A stretch of DNA of 64,000 nucleotides from JANWYT01 sp034437555 (GTDB lineage: Bacteria > Chloroflexota > Anaerolineae > Aggregatilineales > Phototrophicaceae). Location of the stretch: assembly GCA_034437555.1 (NCBI GenBank), contig DAOTTQ010000008.1:146610-210609 (forward strand), in the 5' to 3' direction. Below, one piece after another: positions 51,772-60,196 of the stretch (position 1 is the stretch's first letter; the number at the start of each line of letters is the position of its first letter). Both the position numbers and the translations under genes were made by a program. The notes beneath the pieces were generated by a model that saw nothing but the letters and a program-made list of their open reading frames with translations, made no database searches and was not told the origin of the DNA.

Positions 51772-53196
51772 ATGGCAAATTATGGACGAATAGGCAATAA
51801 CAAACGGCGTGGCGGTGGTGTGCAATGGTTGCTGATTGGGTTTTTCCCTGGCATCCTGTTTGGCGGTTTTGCCGTCTTTGCGCTAATGCTAACTGGTGTT
51901 TTAGGCAATCTTACACCCCCCTTACCCACGTATACTCCCGCGCCAGAGGTTGTTTTGGTGGTGACTGCCACCACCGACCCCAACGCGCCCACTATTGCAC
52001 CATTTATTGTCACGGCAACCCCTAGCCCTACCCTAGAAGGGCAAGCAGTGGTTGTGGCAGCTTCGGCAACACCCACCACCGACCCCGCTAGTGTGCAGGT
52101 TGTACCCCAAGTGACCACACAGTCGGATGTGGAAGCCGTGATTAACCCCGCCGTTCCCGCGCCCACATTGCCCTCTGCGTCACCCCAATCTAATGCGCCT
52201 GCTATTCCGCAAGCCTTAGTGGGCATTGGCTCTACAATGGTCACAATTCCCGGCACAACGTTTCAAATGGGAACAACGCCCTTAGAAGTATTCCAAGCCG
52301 TAGACGAATGTACCAACCGTGACGGCGGTAACTGCCAAGCCTCTTATGGCGAAGATGCCAGCCCACCGTTTCAGGTGCGCCTAGACCCTTACCAAATTGA
52401 AACCACAGAAGTGACCTTTAGACAATATGTGGCGTTCTTAAACTATTTACGCGCACAAGGCGTAAGCCATACTAATGGCTGTAGTGGTTTTATTTGCATC
52501 CAAACCGTCAATGAACGCCCTGTACCCAATGGTGTCGTCACGTTTGACGGACAAAACTACAACGCACCTCCTGGCTTGCTGTCACATCCTGCCTATGGGG
52601 TGTCTTGGTATGGCGCAAATGCGTATTGTGTGGCTCTGGCGCGTCGTTTGCCCACCGAAGCCGAATGGGAACTAGCCGCACGCGGTACAGACGGACGCAT
52701 TTACCCATGGGGCAACGCTTGGGATAACAACCTTGCCAAGAGCAATCGCCCCCGTGAAGCCTCGCCCGGCACTGTACCTGTTGGAAGCTATCCTTTAGGT
52801 GCAAGCCCCTTTGGTGTACTCGATATGGCGGGCAACGTTGCCGAATGGGTGAATGATTGGTATGAACCCGCCTACTACAACCAACAAGCTAACTTACCAC
52901 AGCCTGTCTATGACCCTGCTGGCGCGCCGATTGCATCGCAAAAGGTGCTAAGAGGGGGGAGCTGGGATGGTGTGCCGTTCTTTGCGCGTAATGTACATCG
53001 TCAGTCTTTTTTCCCCGCCCCTGATGCCCCCACAGACGAGTATCCTCGTTGGTTGGGTTTCCGTTGTGCCGCAGATGCCAATAGTGCAGGCGTAAGCAAC
53101 GGTGTGGTAGACCCTAGCACATTGGGCGCAACTGTTCCAACTGTGCCTTTAACTTCTCCCGAACAACCCCAAGAAACACCCTCTAGTCGTGGCTAG
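51772..53196 (+). CDS. Membrane-anchored formylglycine-generating-enzyme-like protein
   Basis: 474 residues. One span (WLLIGFFPGILFGGFAVFAL) is followed by a long Pro/Thr/Val-rich stalk (about 50-155). A C-terminal SUMF1/FGE-sulfatase domain (about 160-445) has MVTIPGTTFQMGTTPLEVFQ, YQIETTEVTFRQYVAFL, HPAYGVSWYGANAYC, LPTEAEWELAARGTDGRIYP, PFGVLDMAGNVAEWVNDWY, VLRGGSWDG and a final LGFRCA. The SUMF1 fold also includes EgtB- and PvdO-like proteins, so catalysis is not assured. The copper-binding Cys pair of true enzymes is not evident. The domain is extracytoplasmic. No sulfatase is nearby. Confidence 0.8.
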   Translation: MANYGRIGNNKRRGGGVQWLLIGFFPGILFGGFAVFALMLTGVLGNLTPPLPTYTPAPEVVLVVTATTDPNAPTIAPFIVTATPSPTLEGQAVVVAASATPTTDPASVQVVPQVTTQSDVEAVINPAVPAPTLPSASPQSNAPAIPQALVGIGSTMVTIPGTTFQMGTTPLEVFQAVDECTNRDGGNCQASYGEDASPPFQVRLDPYQIETTEVTFRQYVAFLNYLRAQGVSHTNGCSGFICIQTVNERPVPNGVVTFDGQNYNAPPGLLSHPAYGVSWYGANAYCVALARRLPTEAEWELAARGTDGRIYPWGNAWDNNLAKSNRPREASPGTVPVGSYPLGASPFGVLDMAGNVAEWVNDWYEPAYYNQQANLPQPVYDPAGAPIASQKVLRGGSWDGVPFFARNVHRQSFFPAPDAPTDEYPRWLGFRCAADANSAGVSNGVVDPSTLGATVPTVPLTSPEQPQETPSSRG

Positions 53197-53220
53197 GGTG
53201 GTGTAACCTCACCCCCTTTG

Positions 53221-53262
53221 CCCCCTCTCTCTTAGCGTAGCGTGCAGGAGAGGGGGTTCTTT
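53221..53262 (+). terminator. Repeat-derived terminator after the FGE-like gene
   Basis: CCCCCTCTC (53221-53229) pairs with GAGAGGGGG (53248-53256) and is followed by a T-rich stretch. The loop holds TTAGCGTAGCGTG, echoing the GGCGTAGCGG of the right-end repeats. Confidence 0.7.
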
Positions 53263-53608
53263 TTCTTGCGGAAAACCCCTTTTTTCACTCTATTTTTTTT
53301 CGTGTTTTCGGGCATCGCGAACGCGCAAAATGCGCGTCCCTACACAGCATAAAATCACGGTGTTTTAAAATCCTCAGCCATCAATGGAGAGGGCTGGGGC
53401 GAGGTTTTTTTATCCCCGTTTCTAACCTAAATTTGTGAAATAACCCCAAAAATAACGTTAAGGTTAGAGGCTTGAAATATGATTCGTTTGCGAAAGTTGT
53501 GAACATTTCTAAAATTATTCTCAAACAAAAGAGCCTAAAAGAGCCACTAAAAGACCCGTACTATCCATTTTATTACCGTACGTAAACGACATTAGTAGAC
53601 GTGGGTGC

Positions 53609-53639
53609 TTGTGTAGGATAAAAAAACTGTGCTACAGTT
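53609..53639 (+). promoter_or_regulatory. Promoter and inverted repeat before the orphan response regulator
   Basis: TTGTGT (53609-53614), 18-base spacer, TACAGT (53633-53638). An inverted pair AACTGT-GCT-ACAGTT (53625-53639) covers the -10. An autoregulatory site is possible. Confidence 0.4.
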
Positions 53640-53704
53640 AGTTTGTAATTTGTAACAGTTTGTCGAGGTGCGTTAGAAAACGCACAGAACAAGGACTAAT
53701 CCTT

Positions 53705-54394
53705 ATGCCAGAAAAAATTCTCATTATTGATGACGAAGAAGCAACCGTACAACTCATTTCTATCTTGCTAGAAAAGCGCGGGTTTGAAGCCATCAAAGCC
53801 TACCGCGCCGAAGAAGGACTTCGTAAAGCCTATCGGCATCAGCCCGACCTCGTGCTACTAGACATTATGATGCCCGACATGGACGGCTGGGAAGTGTGTA
53901 AACGCTTACGCGAAATGAGCGATGTGCCGATTATCTTTTTAACCGCACGCAGTGACGTAAAAGACATTGTGCGCGGGCTAGAGCTGGGTAGTGACGATTA
54001 CATCGTTAAGCCCTATGATAACGATGAACTTGTGGCGCGTGTTCGCGCACATTTGCGCCGTTCTCCACGCCCTAGCATGAGCGAAGAACTTATCTTTAAC
54101 GATGGCGACTTTAGAATTAACTTTATGAACCGCGAGCTTTGGGTGCGTGGCGAACTAAAACACCTTACACCTAAGGAATTTAACTTATTGGCGGTGCTAG
54201 TGCGGAATGCAGGGCGCGTAGTAACACGCACGGAACTGGTAACGCAAGCATGGGGCGAAGAATACAGTGATGCCATTGATAGCCTAAAGCTGTATGTGCA
54301 TTATTTGCGCCAAAAAATAGAAACCAACCCCGAACAGCCCGAATACCTTGTGACCTCACGCGGTGTAGGCTATCGGTTTATGAACACGCGCTAA
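53705..54394 (+). CDS. Orphan OmpR/PhoB-type response regulator
   Basis: 229 residues. The receiver has IIDDEE, Asp in LVLLDIMMPDMDGWEV, IIFLTARSD and Lys in DYIVKPYDNDELVARVRA. The winged helix follows: HLTPKEFNLLAVLVRNAGRV, LVTQAWGEEYSDAIDSLK, LYVHYLRQKIETNP, TSRGVGYRFM. No kinase is adjacent. The orphan PAS and GAF kinases in this window are possible partners, but that is only a guess. The ATG at 53705 has AAGGA nine bases before it. An upstream in-frame start at 53660 has no ribosome binding site. Confidence 0.92.
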   Translation: MPEKILIIDDEEATVQLISILLEKRGFEAIKAYRAEEGLRKAYRHQPDLVLLDIMMPDMDGWEVCKRLREMSDVPIIFLTARSDVKDIVRGLELGSDDYIVKPYDNDELVARVRAHLRRSPRPSMSEELIFNDGDFRINFMNRELWVRGELKHLTPKEFNLLAVLVRNAGRVVTRTELVTQAWGEEYSDAIDSLKLYVHYLRQKIETNPEQPEYLVTSRGVGYRFMNTR

Positions 54395-54411
54395 TGCCAG
54401 TGGTAAATAAA

Positions 54412-54436
54412 AAAGGGGGCAAAAAATGCCCCCTTT
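54412..54436 (+). terminator. Terminator after the orphan response regulator
   Basis: AAAGGGGGCA (54412-54421) with TGCCCCCTTT (54427-54436), a 5-base A loop. T-run limited to TTT. Confidence 0.7.
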
Positions 54437-54475
54437 GGCGTTGTCATTGCCCTACACCCAAAAGTTAAGGGGGTG

Positions 54476-54481
54476 TATAAT
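54476..54481 (+). promoter_or_regulatory. -10 box of the tsaE operon
   Basis: TATAAT, 33 bases before the GTG start and downstream of the preceding terminator. Confidence 0.5.
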
Positions 54482-54514
54482 AGAGGATAGAGCAAAAGCG
54501 TTAGGGAAAAGTCT

Positions 54515-55015
54515 GTGCCGATTTTACGTGAAGGTGAATTAGACATCATGAGCCACAGTGCCGAGCAAACACAGCGTTTTGGTGTGCGTTTGGGGGGCTT
54601 GTTAAGGGCGGGCGATGTGATTTGCCTTAGTGGTGATATGGGTGCAGGAAAAACGGTTTTTTCCTCTGGCATTGGGCAGGGGTGGGGGTCTAAAACGCCC
54701 GTTACCAGCCCCACATTCAACCTTGTTCACCAACACAACCGCACCCAAGATAAACAGGTACTCTATCATCTGGATTGCTACAGGCTAAATGGCGCAAGTG
54801 ATAGCGCAAGCATTGGCATTGATGAGCTATTAGAGGCGCAAGGCGTGGTAATTTTAGAGTGGGCAGAGCGTATTCAAGGGGTGTTGCCCCAAGAACGCCT
54901 ATGGATAGAGCTAAAGGTACGTGAAGAAACGCGTCGTAACTTGCAGATAGAAGCAGTCGGTGAGCGTTACCAACGATTATTAGAAGCATTTCGCGTGTCT
55001 GCATACGGATTTTAA
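54515..55015 (+). CDS. tsaE: tRNA t6A-modification ATPase TsaE
   Basis: 166 residues. P-loop GDMGAGKT, the switch region SPTFNLVHQH, LYHLDCYRLNG and GVVILEWAERIQGVLPQERL are TsaE marks. TsaE binds the TsaBD dimer and hydrolyses ATP during synthesis of threonylcarbamoyladenosine at position 37 of ANN-reading tRNAs. The GTG start at 54515 has AGGGA nine bases upstream and matches the expected N-terminus (LREGELDIMSHSAEQT). An ATG at 54548 is the alternative. It is followed after 2 bases by tsaB and then rimI. tsaD, the usual fourth member, is not in the window. Confidence 0.93.
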   Translation: MPILREGELDIMSHSAEQTQRFGVRLGGLLRAGDVICLSGDMGAGKTVFSSGIGQGWGSKTPVTSPTFNLVHQHNRTQDKQVLYHLDCYRLNGASDSASIGIDELLEAQGVVILEWAERIQGVLPQERLWIELKVREETRRNLQIEAVGERYQRLLEAFRVSAYGF

Positions 55016-55017
55016 CA

Positions 55018-55689
55018 ATGATAATTGCCATTGATACCGCTACGCGGTTGTTAAGCATTGCCCTCTTTGATGGCACTACAATTTTAAGTGAGCAAACATG
55101 GGTGGCAGGCAACCAACACAATAGCCTATTGTCGCCCAGCATTGCCCAAACTTTAGAAATTTGTGGCATCTCCCCCAAAAACATTACTGCCGTAGCGGTT
55201 GCTCATGGGCCCGGCTCTTATACGGGCTTACGCATTGGCGTTTCATTTGCTAAGGGTATGGCTTCGGCGCGTGCGTTGCCCCTTGTGGGCGTGTCTACGC
55301 TGGATATTTTGGCTTTAGGGCAACCCGTAAACCCCAAGCAAACCCTTATTGCGCTGCTGCAAGCAGGCAAAGGGCGCGTGATTGTGGGCAAGTACAGCGC
55401 AAAGAAAGCACGTTGGCACGCCGACCAAGACCCTTTCATTACTGATTGGGAAACCGCACTCACAATAGACGGCGCAACCTTAGTAACAGGTGAAGTAGAA
55501 GCCGAAGCGCAAGCCCTGATTAGCGCAAAAATTGCGTTGGGCAGTCCTTTTATGGTGGCATCGCCCGCAAGCCGTGTTCGGCGTGCTTCGTTGCTGGCGG
55601 AAGAAGCGCATCGCAGGCTACTCGCCGACAAAGACGGCGATTTTTCGCCTGCTAAATTATTTCCCATTTACGTTAGCTCGCCCGTTTAA
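55018..55689 (+). CDS. tsaB: tRNA t6A-biosynthesis protein TsaB
   Basis: 223 residues, an ASKHA-fold protein: MIIAIDTATRLLSIALFDG, VAVAHGPGSYTGLRIGVSFAKGM-type signature near residue 60-80 and LVGVSTLDILAL. TsaB dimerises with TsaD and supports t6A formation; by itself it has no catalytic site. Its gene begins 2 bases after tsaE and ends 5 bases before rimI, a conserved cluster. Cytoplasmic. Confidence 0.94.
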   Translation: MIIAIDTATRLLSIALFDGTTILSEQTWVAGNQHNSLLSPSIAQTLEICGISPKNITAVAVAHGPGSYTGLRIGVSFAKGMASARALPLVGVSTLDILALGQPVNPKQTLIALLQAGKGRVIVGKYSAKKARWHADQDPFITDWETALTIDGATLVTGEVEAEAQALISAKIALGSPFMVASPASRVRRASLLAEEAHRRLLADKDGDFSPAKLFPIYVSSPV

Positions 55690-55694
55690 GCTGT

Positions 55695-56336
55695 ATGTTG
55701 ATTCTTCGTCACATGACCGCTCACGACATTGCACAGTCGATGGTGGTAGAACGTCTCTCCTTCCCCGACCCGTGGCCCGCACGTTCTTACTATTTTGAAG
55801 TGAACGAATCGGGCGTAAGCCACATGGTCGTTTTAGAGCAAACCTCGCCCTTGTCCCCCTTTGCCCCCAAAACACCCTCCGCGCTGGGTAGCCTTCAGCG
55901 TATGTTGCGCCAATTAAGCGGTGCAAACGCGCTTGCGCCTGCCAATGAAATTGTGGGCTTTGCGGGGCTGTGGTGCATTGCCGATGAAGCGCACATCAGC
56001 ACTATTGCCACACACCCCAACACACGGGGTAAGGGCTATGGTGAGGCGTTGCTATCGGGCATGATACAACGCTCTATTCGCTTAAAAGCGACGTATCTTG
56101 TGCTAGAGGTGCGCGTGGGCAATGCGCCCGCACAAGGGCTTTACACCAAGTACGGCTTTACTATAAGTAACAATCACAAGCATTATTATAGCGACGGCGA
56201 AAACGCCTACGAAATGCGCCTAGAATTTACTCCCGATACCATCGCAAGGCTTAACGCGCTCCATGAAAGCGTTTGCGCCAAAATCGCCCTCACAGACCAT
56301 TACTCCGTTATCCCCCACCCGCGCTTTGGGGTTTAG
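55695..56336 (+). CDS. rimI: Ribosomal protein S18-alanine N-acetyltransferase
   Basis: 213 residues, longer than usual RimI (about 150). The GNAT domain starts LRHMTAHDIAQSMVVERLSF and has HISTIATHPNTRGKGYGEAL and APAQGLYTKYGF-like elements (VGNAPAQGLYTKYGFTISNN). An inserted loop (about 55-90, SPLSPFAPKTPSALGSLQRM) accounts for the extra length. RimI acetylates the N-terminal Ala of ribosomal S18 or related proteins. It is third in the tsaE-tsaB-rimI operon, 5 bases after tsaB. The ATG at 55695 and a nearby in-frame ATG are both possible. The insertion is odd but does not break the fold. Confidence 0.88.
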   Translation: MLILRHMTAHDIAQSMVVERLSFPDPWPARSYYFEVNESGVSHMVVLEQTSPLSPFAPKTPSALGSLQRMLRQLSGANALAPANEIVGFAGLWCIADEAHISTIATHPNTRGKGYGEALLSGMIQRSIRLKATYLVLEVRVGNAPAQGLYTKYGFTISNNHKHYYSDGENAYEMRLEFTPDTIARLNALHESVCAKIALTDHYSVIPHPRFGV

Positions 56337-56415
56337 CTTGGTGATAGCGTGCCGATGAGAGGCAAAGATTCTAATGGCACACACGCCTCTGTTCCCCGTT
56401 CTCCACTATTGTTAT

Positions 56416-56839
56416 TTACCATCCCAATCGCCAACGCCATTTGTGCGAGTGGTTCATTGGGTCTTGGTACTCTTGGCTAATGAAAATTTCTTGTGACCAA
56501 GTGTTCATAAACACAAGCGCATCTTCGGGCAAGAAACAAGAACGCCATACCTACCGCGCTAAAGAACGCCGATACCCCCGTGATAAACGCACACGGCGAC
56601 CCTCCCATAGCCTCGCCTACCCTAGACACCACAAACGAGAATAAAGCGTATAAGGGATACCCTGTACTGTGCGGAATGCCCAATTGATACGCCATGCGCT
56701 GTAGGTCTGTCGAATCTGTGCTAAGGGCGGCTTCCGTTATCATGCCCTTTGACACGGTGATAACGTAAAGCAAAAATATCATGATGAAAAGGATAAATGC
56801 AACAATGAATGAGGGGTTTAGGCGTTTTAATTGGCTCAT
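56416..56839 (-). pseudogene. Broken DUF2723 membrane glycosyltransferase-like gene (ends only)
   Basis: The frame from the ATG at 56839 encodes an N-terminal helix (IVAFILFIMIFLLYVITVS) and the DUF2723 signature DSTDLQRMAYQLGIPHSTGY with PLYALFSFVVSRVG. After a second helix it becomes nonsense and stops near 56477. In a shifted frame the DNA continues as DALVFMNTWSQEIFISQEYQ, then PMNHSHKWRWRLGW and a stop at 56416. Intact DUF2723 proteins have several hundred residues and many spans. I infer an internal deletion that joined the two ends out of frame. That the shifted-frame piece is the true C-terminus is an inference. Confidence 0.65.
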
Positions 56840-56983
56840 TTTGTCTATCTGGCGCGTGTTTTATTGGGCAGGCAAGCAGGGTGTGGCGTGGGAATCGTAA
56901 AAGACAGCAGGGGCAATTAGCAATCCTACATGCTAAACGACACTTATCGTATGTGACTTATTTCACAACATGCTCGTTTTTTG

Positions 56984-57012
56984 TTGCTCCTGTAAGGGCA
57001 ACCCCATACAAT
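56984..57012 (+). promoter_or_regulatory. Promoter of pckG
   Basis: TTGCTC (56984-56989), 17-base spacer, TACAAT (57007-57012), about 88 bases before the ATG. Confidence 0.5.
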
Positions 57013-57099
57013 GAGAGTATGTTGTTTGTGCGATAACACGCCACACAAAACGCACCTTACGGCTCGGCGGTATCCTAACAGAACTAAAGGAGAAATATC

Positions 57100-58965
57100 A
57101 TGCAAACCCCCGCAAACCTCAAACATCAAGTCGTAATTGACTGGGTAAGCGAAATGGTCACCCTGTGTAAGCCTGATAGCGTTCATTGGGTCGATGGCTC
57201 TCAAAAAGAGTACGATGCCCTGTGCGAGCTTTTGGTAGAAAAGGGTGTTTACACTCGCCTAAACCAAGAAAAACGCCCCAATAGCTTCTTAGCGCGATCA
57301 GATGCTTCGGATGTGGCGCGTGTAGAAGAACGCACCTTCATTTGCAGTGTAAACAAAGTAGACGCGGGTCCCACCAATAACTGGGTTGCCCCCAAAGATA
57401 TGCACCACACGCTAGATAAACTGTTTGATGGTTGTATGCGTGGGCGTACCATGTACATCATTCCCTTTAGCATGGGGCCCATTGGCTCACCCATTGCCTA
57501 TATTGGCGTGCAAATCACCGATTCCGAGTATGTCGTGACCAATACACGGATTATGACGCGCATGGGAACAAAGGTCTGGGATGCACTCGGCACAGATGGC
57601 GTATACATTCCTTGTATGCACTCGGTAGGGATGCCCCTTGAAAAAGGACAAAAAGACCTGGCTTGGCCCTGCCAGCCCGACGTTAAAAACAAGTACATTG
57701 TTCACTTTCCGCAAGAACGCGCTATTTGGTCATTCGGTAGCGGTTATGGTGGCAACGCCCTCTTGGGTAAGAAGTGTCTTGCGCTTCGCATCGCCAGTGC
57801 CATTGCCCGTGATGAAGGCTGGCTTGCCGAACACATGCTCATCTTGGGTGTAGAATCGCCCGAAAAAGAGAAAACCTACGTGGCAGCCGCGTTCCCATCG
57901 GCATGCGGTAAAACAAACTTTGCTATGCTGATTCCTCCTGCGGCAATGGAAGGCTGGAAAGTCACCACAGTGGGCGATGACATTGCATGGATTAAGCGTG
58001 CGGACGATGGCAAGCTGTATGCCATCAACCCCGAAGCAGGTTTCTTTGGGGTAGCCCCCGGCACAAACTATAAGACGAACCCCAACGCGATGGAATCGTT
58101 GAAATCGAACACCATCTTTACCAATGTGGCACTGACAGATGAGGGTGACATTTGGTGGGAAGGCATGGACGGCGCGCCCCCAGCCCACGCGATTGACTGG
58201 CAAGGCAACGACTGGACACCCGATAGCGGACGTAAAGCAGCCCATCCCAACTCACGGTTTACCGCGCCTGCTTACCAATGCCCTTCGATTGATTCTGAAT
58301 GGGAAAATCCCGCAGGCGTTCCTATTAAAGCCTTCATCTTTGGCGGACGTAGAGCCACCACTGTGCCATTGGTTTACCAAGCGTTTAACTGGAACTATGG
58401 CGTTTACATTGGGGCAACGCTAGGCAGTGAGCAAACCGCCGCCGCCATTGGTGGGGATGTGGGTGTGGTACGCCGTGACCCCTTCGCTATGTTGCCCTTC
58501 ATTGGCTACCACATGGCAAGCTACTTTAACCACTGGCTACAAGTAGGGCGCGAAATTGCAGACCCACCCCGCATCTTTAGCGTAAACTGGTTCCGTAAGG
58601 ACAAAGACGGCAATTTCTTGTGGGACGGCTTTGGCGAAAATATGCGCGTGCTAAAGTGGATTGTGGAACGTGCGAATGGGAAAGCCATTGGCGTGGAATC
58701 TGCGCTAGGCTGGATGCCCCGCTACGAGGACTTGGACTGGCGCGGAAGTAACTTTACCGTAGAACAGTTTACAGAACTGATGTCCATTGAAGCCGCTGAC
58801 TGGAAGCAAGAGCTGGCTTCGCAAGAAGACTTGTTCATCAAGCTGTATGACCGCTTGCCCAAAGAACTGCTATCTGTACGCGAATTGCTCTTGAGTAGCT
58901 TGTTCCGTTCTCCCGAACACTGGCAAATTTATCACACTCCTGACGCGCCTCACGATAATTCATAA
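57100..58965 (+). CDS. pckG: Phosphoenolpyruvate carboxykinase (GTP)
   Basis: 621 residues, typical length of the GTP-dependent enzyme. Marks: WVDGSQKEYDALCE, RSDASDVARVEERTFICS, NNWVAPKDM, TMYIIPFSMGPIGSP, the P-loop FPSACGKTNFAML around residue 268 with the hyper-reactive Cys, GDDIAWIKRADDGKLYAINP, and NWFRKDKDGNFLWDGFGENM. It makes phosphoenolpyruvate from oxaloacetate and GTP at the entry to gluconeogenesis, in the cytoplasm, and needs divalent metal ions. An AAGGAG site lies before the ATG. It has its own promoter and terminator and is not in an operon. Confidence 0.97.
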   Translation: MQTPANLKHQVVIDWVSEMVTLCKPDSVHWVDGSQKEYDALCELLVEKGVYTRLNQEKRPNSFLARSDASDVARVEERTFICSVNKVDAGPTNNWVAPKDMHHTLDKLFDGCMRGRTMYIIPFSMGPIGSPIAYIGVQITDSEYVVTNTRIMTRMGTKVWDALGTDGVYIPCMHSVGMPLEKGQKDLAWPCQPDVKNKYIVHFPQERAIWSFGSGYGGNALLGKKCLALRIASAIARDEGWLAEHMLILGVESPEKEKTYVAAAFPSACGKTNFAMLIPPAAMEGWKVTTVGDDIAWIKRADDGKLYAINPEAGFFGVAPGTNYKTNPNAMESLKSNTIFTNVALTDEGDIWWEGMDGAPPAHAIDWQGNDWTPDSGRKAAHPNSRFTAPAYQCPSIDSEWENPAGVPIKAFIFGGRRATTVPLVYQAFNWNYGVYIGATLGSEQTAAAIGGDVGVVRRDPFAMLPFIGYHMASYFNHWLQVGREIADPPRIFSVNWFRKDKDGNFLWDGFGENMRVLKWIVERANGKAIGVESALGWMPRYEDLDWRGSNFTVEQFTELMSIEAADWKQELASQEDLFIKLYDRLPKELLSVRELLLSSLFRSPEHWQIYHTPDAPHDNS

Positions 58966-58974
58966 GTAATTTTC

Positions 58975-59013
58975 AAAAAGAGGGGATGCCCAAAGCGGGT
59001 GTCCTCTCTTTTT
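58975..59013. terminator. Terminator after pckG
   Basis: AAAAAGAGGGGA (58975-58986) with TCCTCTCTTTTT (59002-59013), a 12-bp stem with one wobble, then T-run. Also serves the convergent glycosyltransferase gene. Confidence 0.88.
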
Positions 59014-59019
59014 TTATGC

Positions 59020-60153
59020 CTATAGCACGCCTTCGGCTTGCAAGCGTTGCAGGCGGTGCGCGTAAGTGTGGTGCTTAAGGGCGTGCTCGCGAGAGGCTTC
59101 TGCCATGTCGCGCCGTTCTTTGGGGTGTGCTGTGTAATACGCCACTTGCTCACGAAGTTCTTCTAGGCTGTGGTACATTGCCACATGCTCACCCACCGTA
59201 AACCACTCATGAATCCCCGCACGGTTATCACAAATTTGGAACGCGCCCACTCCTGCGGCTTCAAATAGGCGCATATTTCCCCCGTAGCGCATAAAATCGC
59301 CATGAATATTGAGTGTGATGGGTGATGCGGAAAGAATGTTCATCATCTCATCCGCAAGGGCTTTGCCTTTATAAAATGGCTTTAGGGCTTTGGGCAAGTC
59401 GTGGATTGTCCAAATGCCTAAATCAACATGCGTTAGGCTTTCTAGGGCTTGGATGCGCTCGCTGTATAAATTCGGCGGAATAAGCGTCCCAACAAACGAC
59501 GCTTCGCAGGCATAGGCTTGGCGTTGGGCATCATTCAGTGGGCGTGGCTGATGAAAGATGGGGTCTATGGCAGCAATCGGCAAGCACAGCATGTTTTTTG
59601 CGCCCAGCTCTTGCCATTGAATCCCGTGATAGTAATCATTCACCAGTACCCAATCATACAGACGCGCTGCTTTACGCTCTATCGGCTTCGAGAACACAAT
59701 GGGCGATGTGCCACTGGCGTATATTAGTGTACAGCCTAGCTCTTGCTTTAGTGTGGCAAGCGTTTCTGGCGCAATCACAGTATTATCACCCACCAACCAC
59801 AGCACATCGGGCTTAAACTGACGGGCATACGCCAAGAGTTCGGCATTACGCGCCAGTAACTGGGGATTGATGCGATAAGGCAAACGATTTTTAAGGGCAA
59901 TAAGGACTTTGTCTAGCGTGATGCCCTCTTTATACACAAAGGTTTTGGCGTTTTGGGGGTTATTGTGGCGCAAATTTCGCCAAAAGACATCACACACATA
60001 ACCCGCTTCTTGTAGCACGCGCACCATAAAATTTTGGGCGGAACTAGTAGGAAATATGGGCAGGGCGCGATTTTCACGCTTCGCAAGGGCTTGTTCTGCA
60101 ACGAGCGTTTCGGGGTGGTGTAGGCTGGCAATAAAGAGGATGTGTTTTGTCAT
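59020..60153 (-). CDS. CgeB-like glycosyltransferase (GT-B type)
   Basis: 377 residues. The N-terminal Rossmann-like half (MTKHILFIASLHHPETLVAE, FKPDVLWLVGDNTVIAP, LYDWVLVNDYYHGIQWQELG) and the C-terminal half (NIHGDFMRYGGNMRLFEAAG, FQICDNRAGIHEWFTVGEHV, YHSLEELREQVAYYTAHPKE) resemble the spore-maturation CgeB / glycosyl-transferases 1-2 group. It would transfer a sugar to an unknown acceptor. The ATG at 60153 is chosen; a longer frame to 60237 would overlap the efp end. No strong ribosome binding site is visible. It follows efp by 43 bases on the same strand, possibly co-transcribed. Confidence 0.7.
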   Translation of the reverse strand: MTKHILFIASLHHPETLVAEQALAKRENRALPIFPTSSAQNFMVRVLQEAGYVCDVFWRNLRHNNPQNAKTFVYKEGITLDKVLIALKNRLPYRINPQLLARNAELLAYARQFKPDVLWLVGDNTVIAPETLATLKQELGCTLIYASGTSPIVFSKPIERKAARLYDWVLVNDYYHGIQWQELGAKNMLCLPIAAIDPIFHQPRPLNDAQRQAYACEASFVGTLIPPNLYSERIQALESLTHVDLGIWTIHDLPKALKPFYKGKALADEMMNILSASPITLNIHGDFMRYGGNMRLFEAAGVGAFQICDNRAGIHEWFTVGEHVAMYHSLEELREQVAYYTAHPKERRDMAEASREHALKHHTYAHRLQRLQAEGVL

Positions 60154-60196
60154 GGGGCGTATCTTATCAAAGGGGGGCAATTGCCCCCTGATGGGC

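Larger units (their letters stand above)
53197..53704. other. 508-bp intergenic region with repeat-like hairpins
   Basis: This region holds a GC-rich hairpin (53221-53256), a second GAGAGGG/GGCGAGG block near 53391-53404 followed by T7, and an AT-rich promoter tract before the response regulator. The hairpin blocks share words (CCTCACCC, CCCTCTC, GCGTAGCG, GGCGAGG) with the tandem repeat at the right end of the window. Confidence 0.6.
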
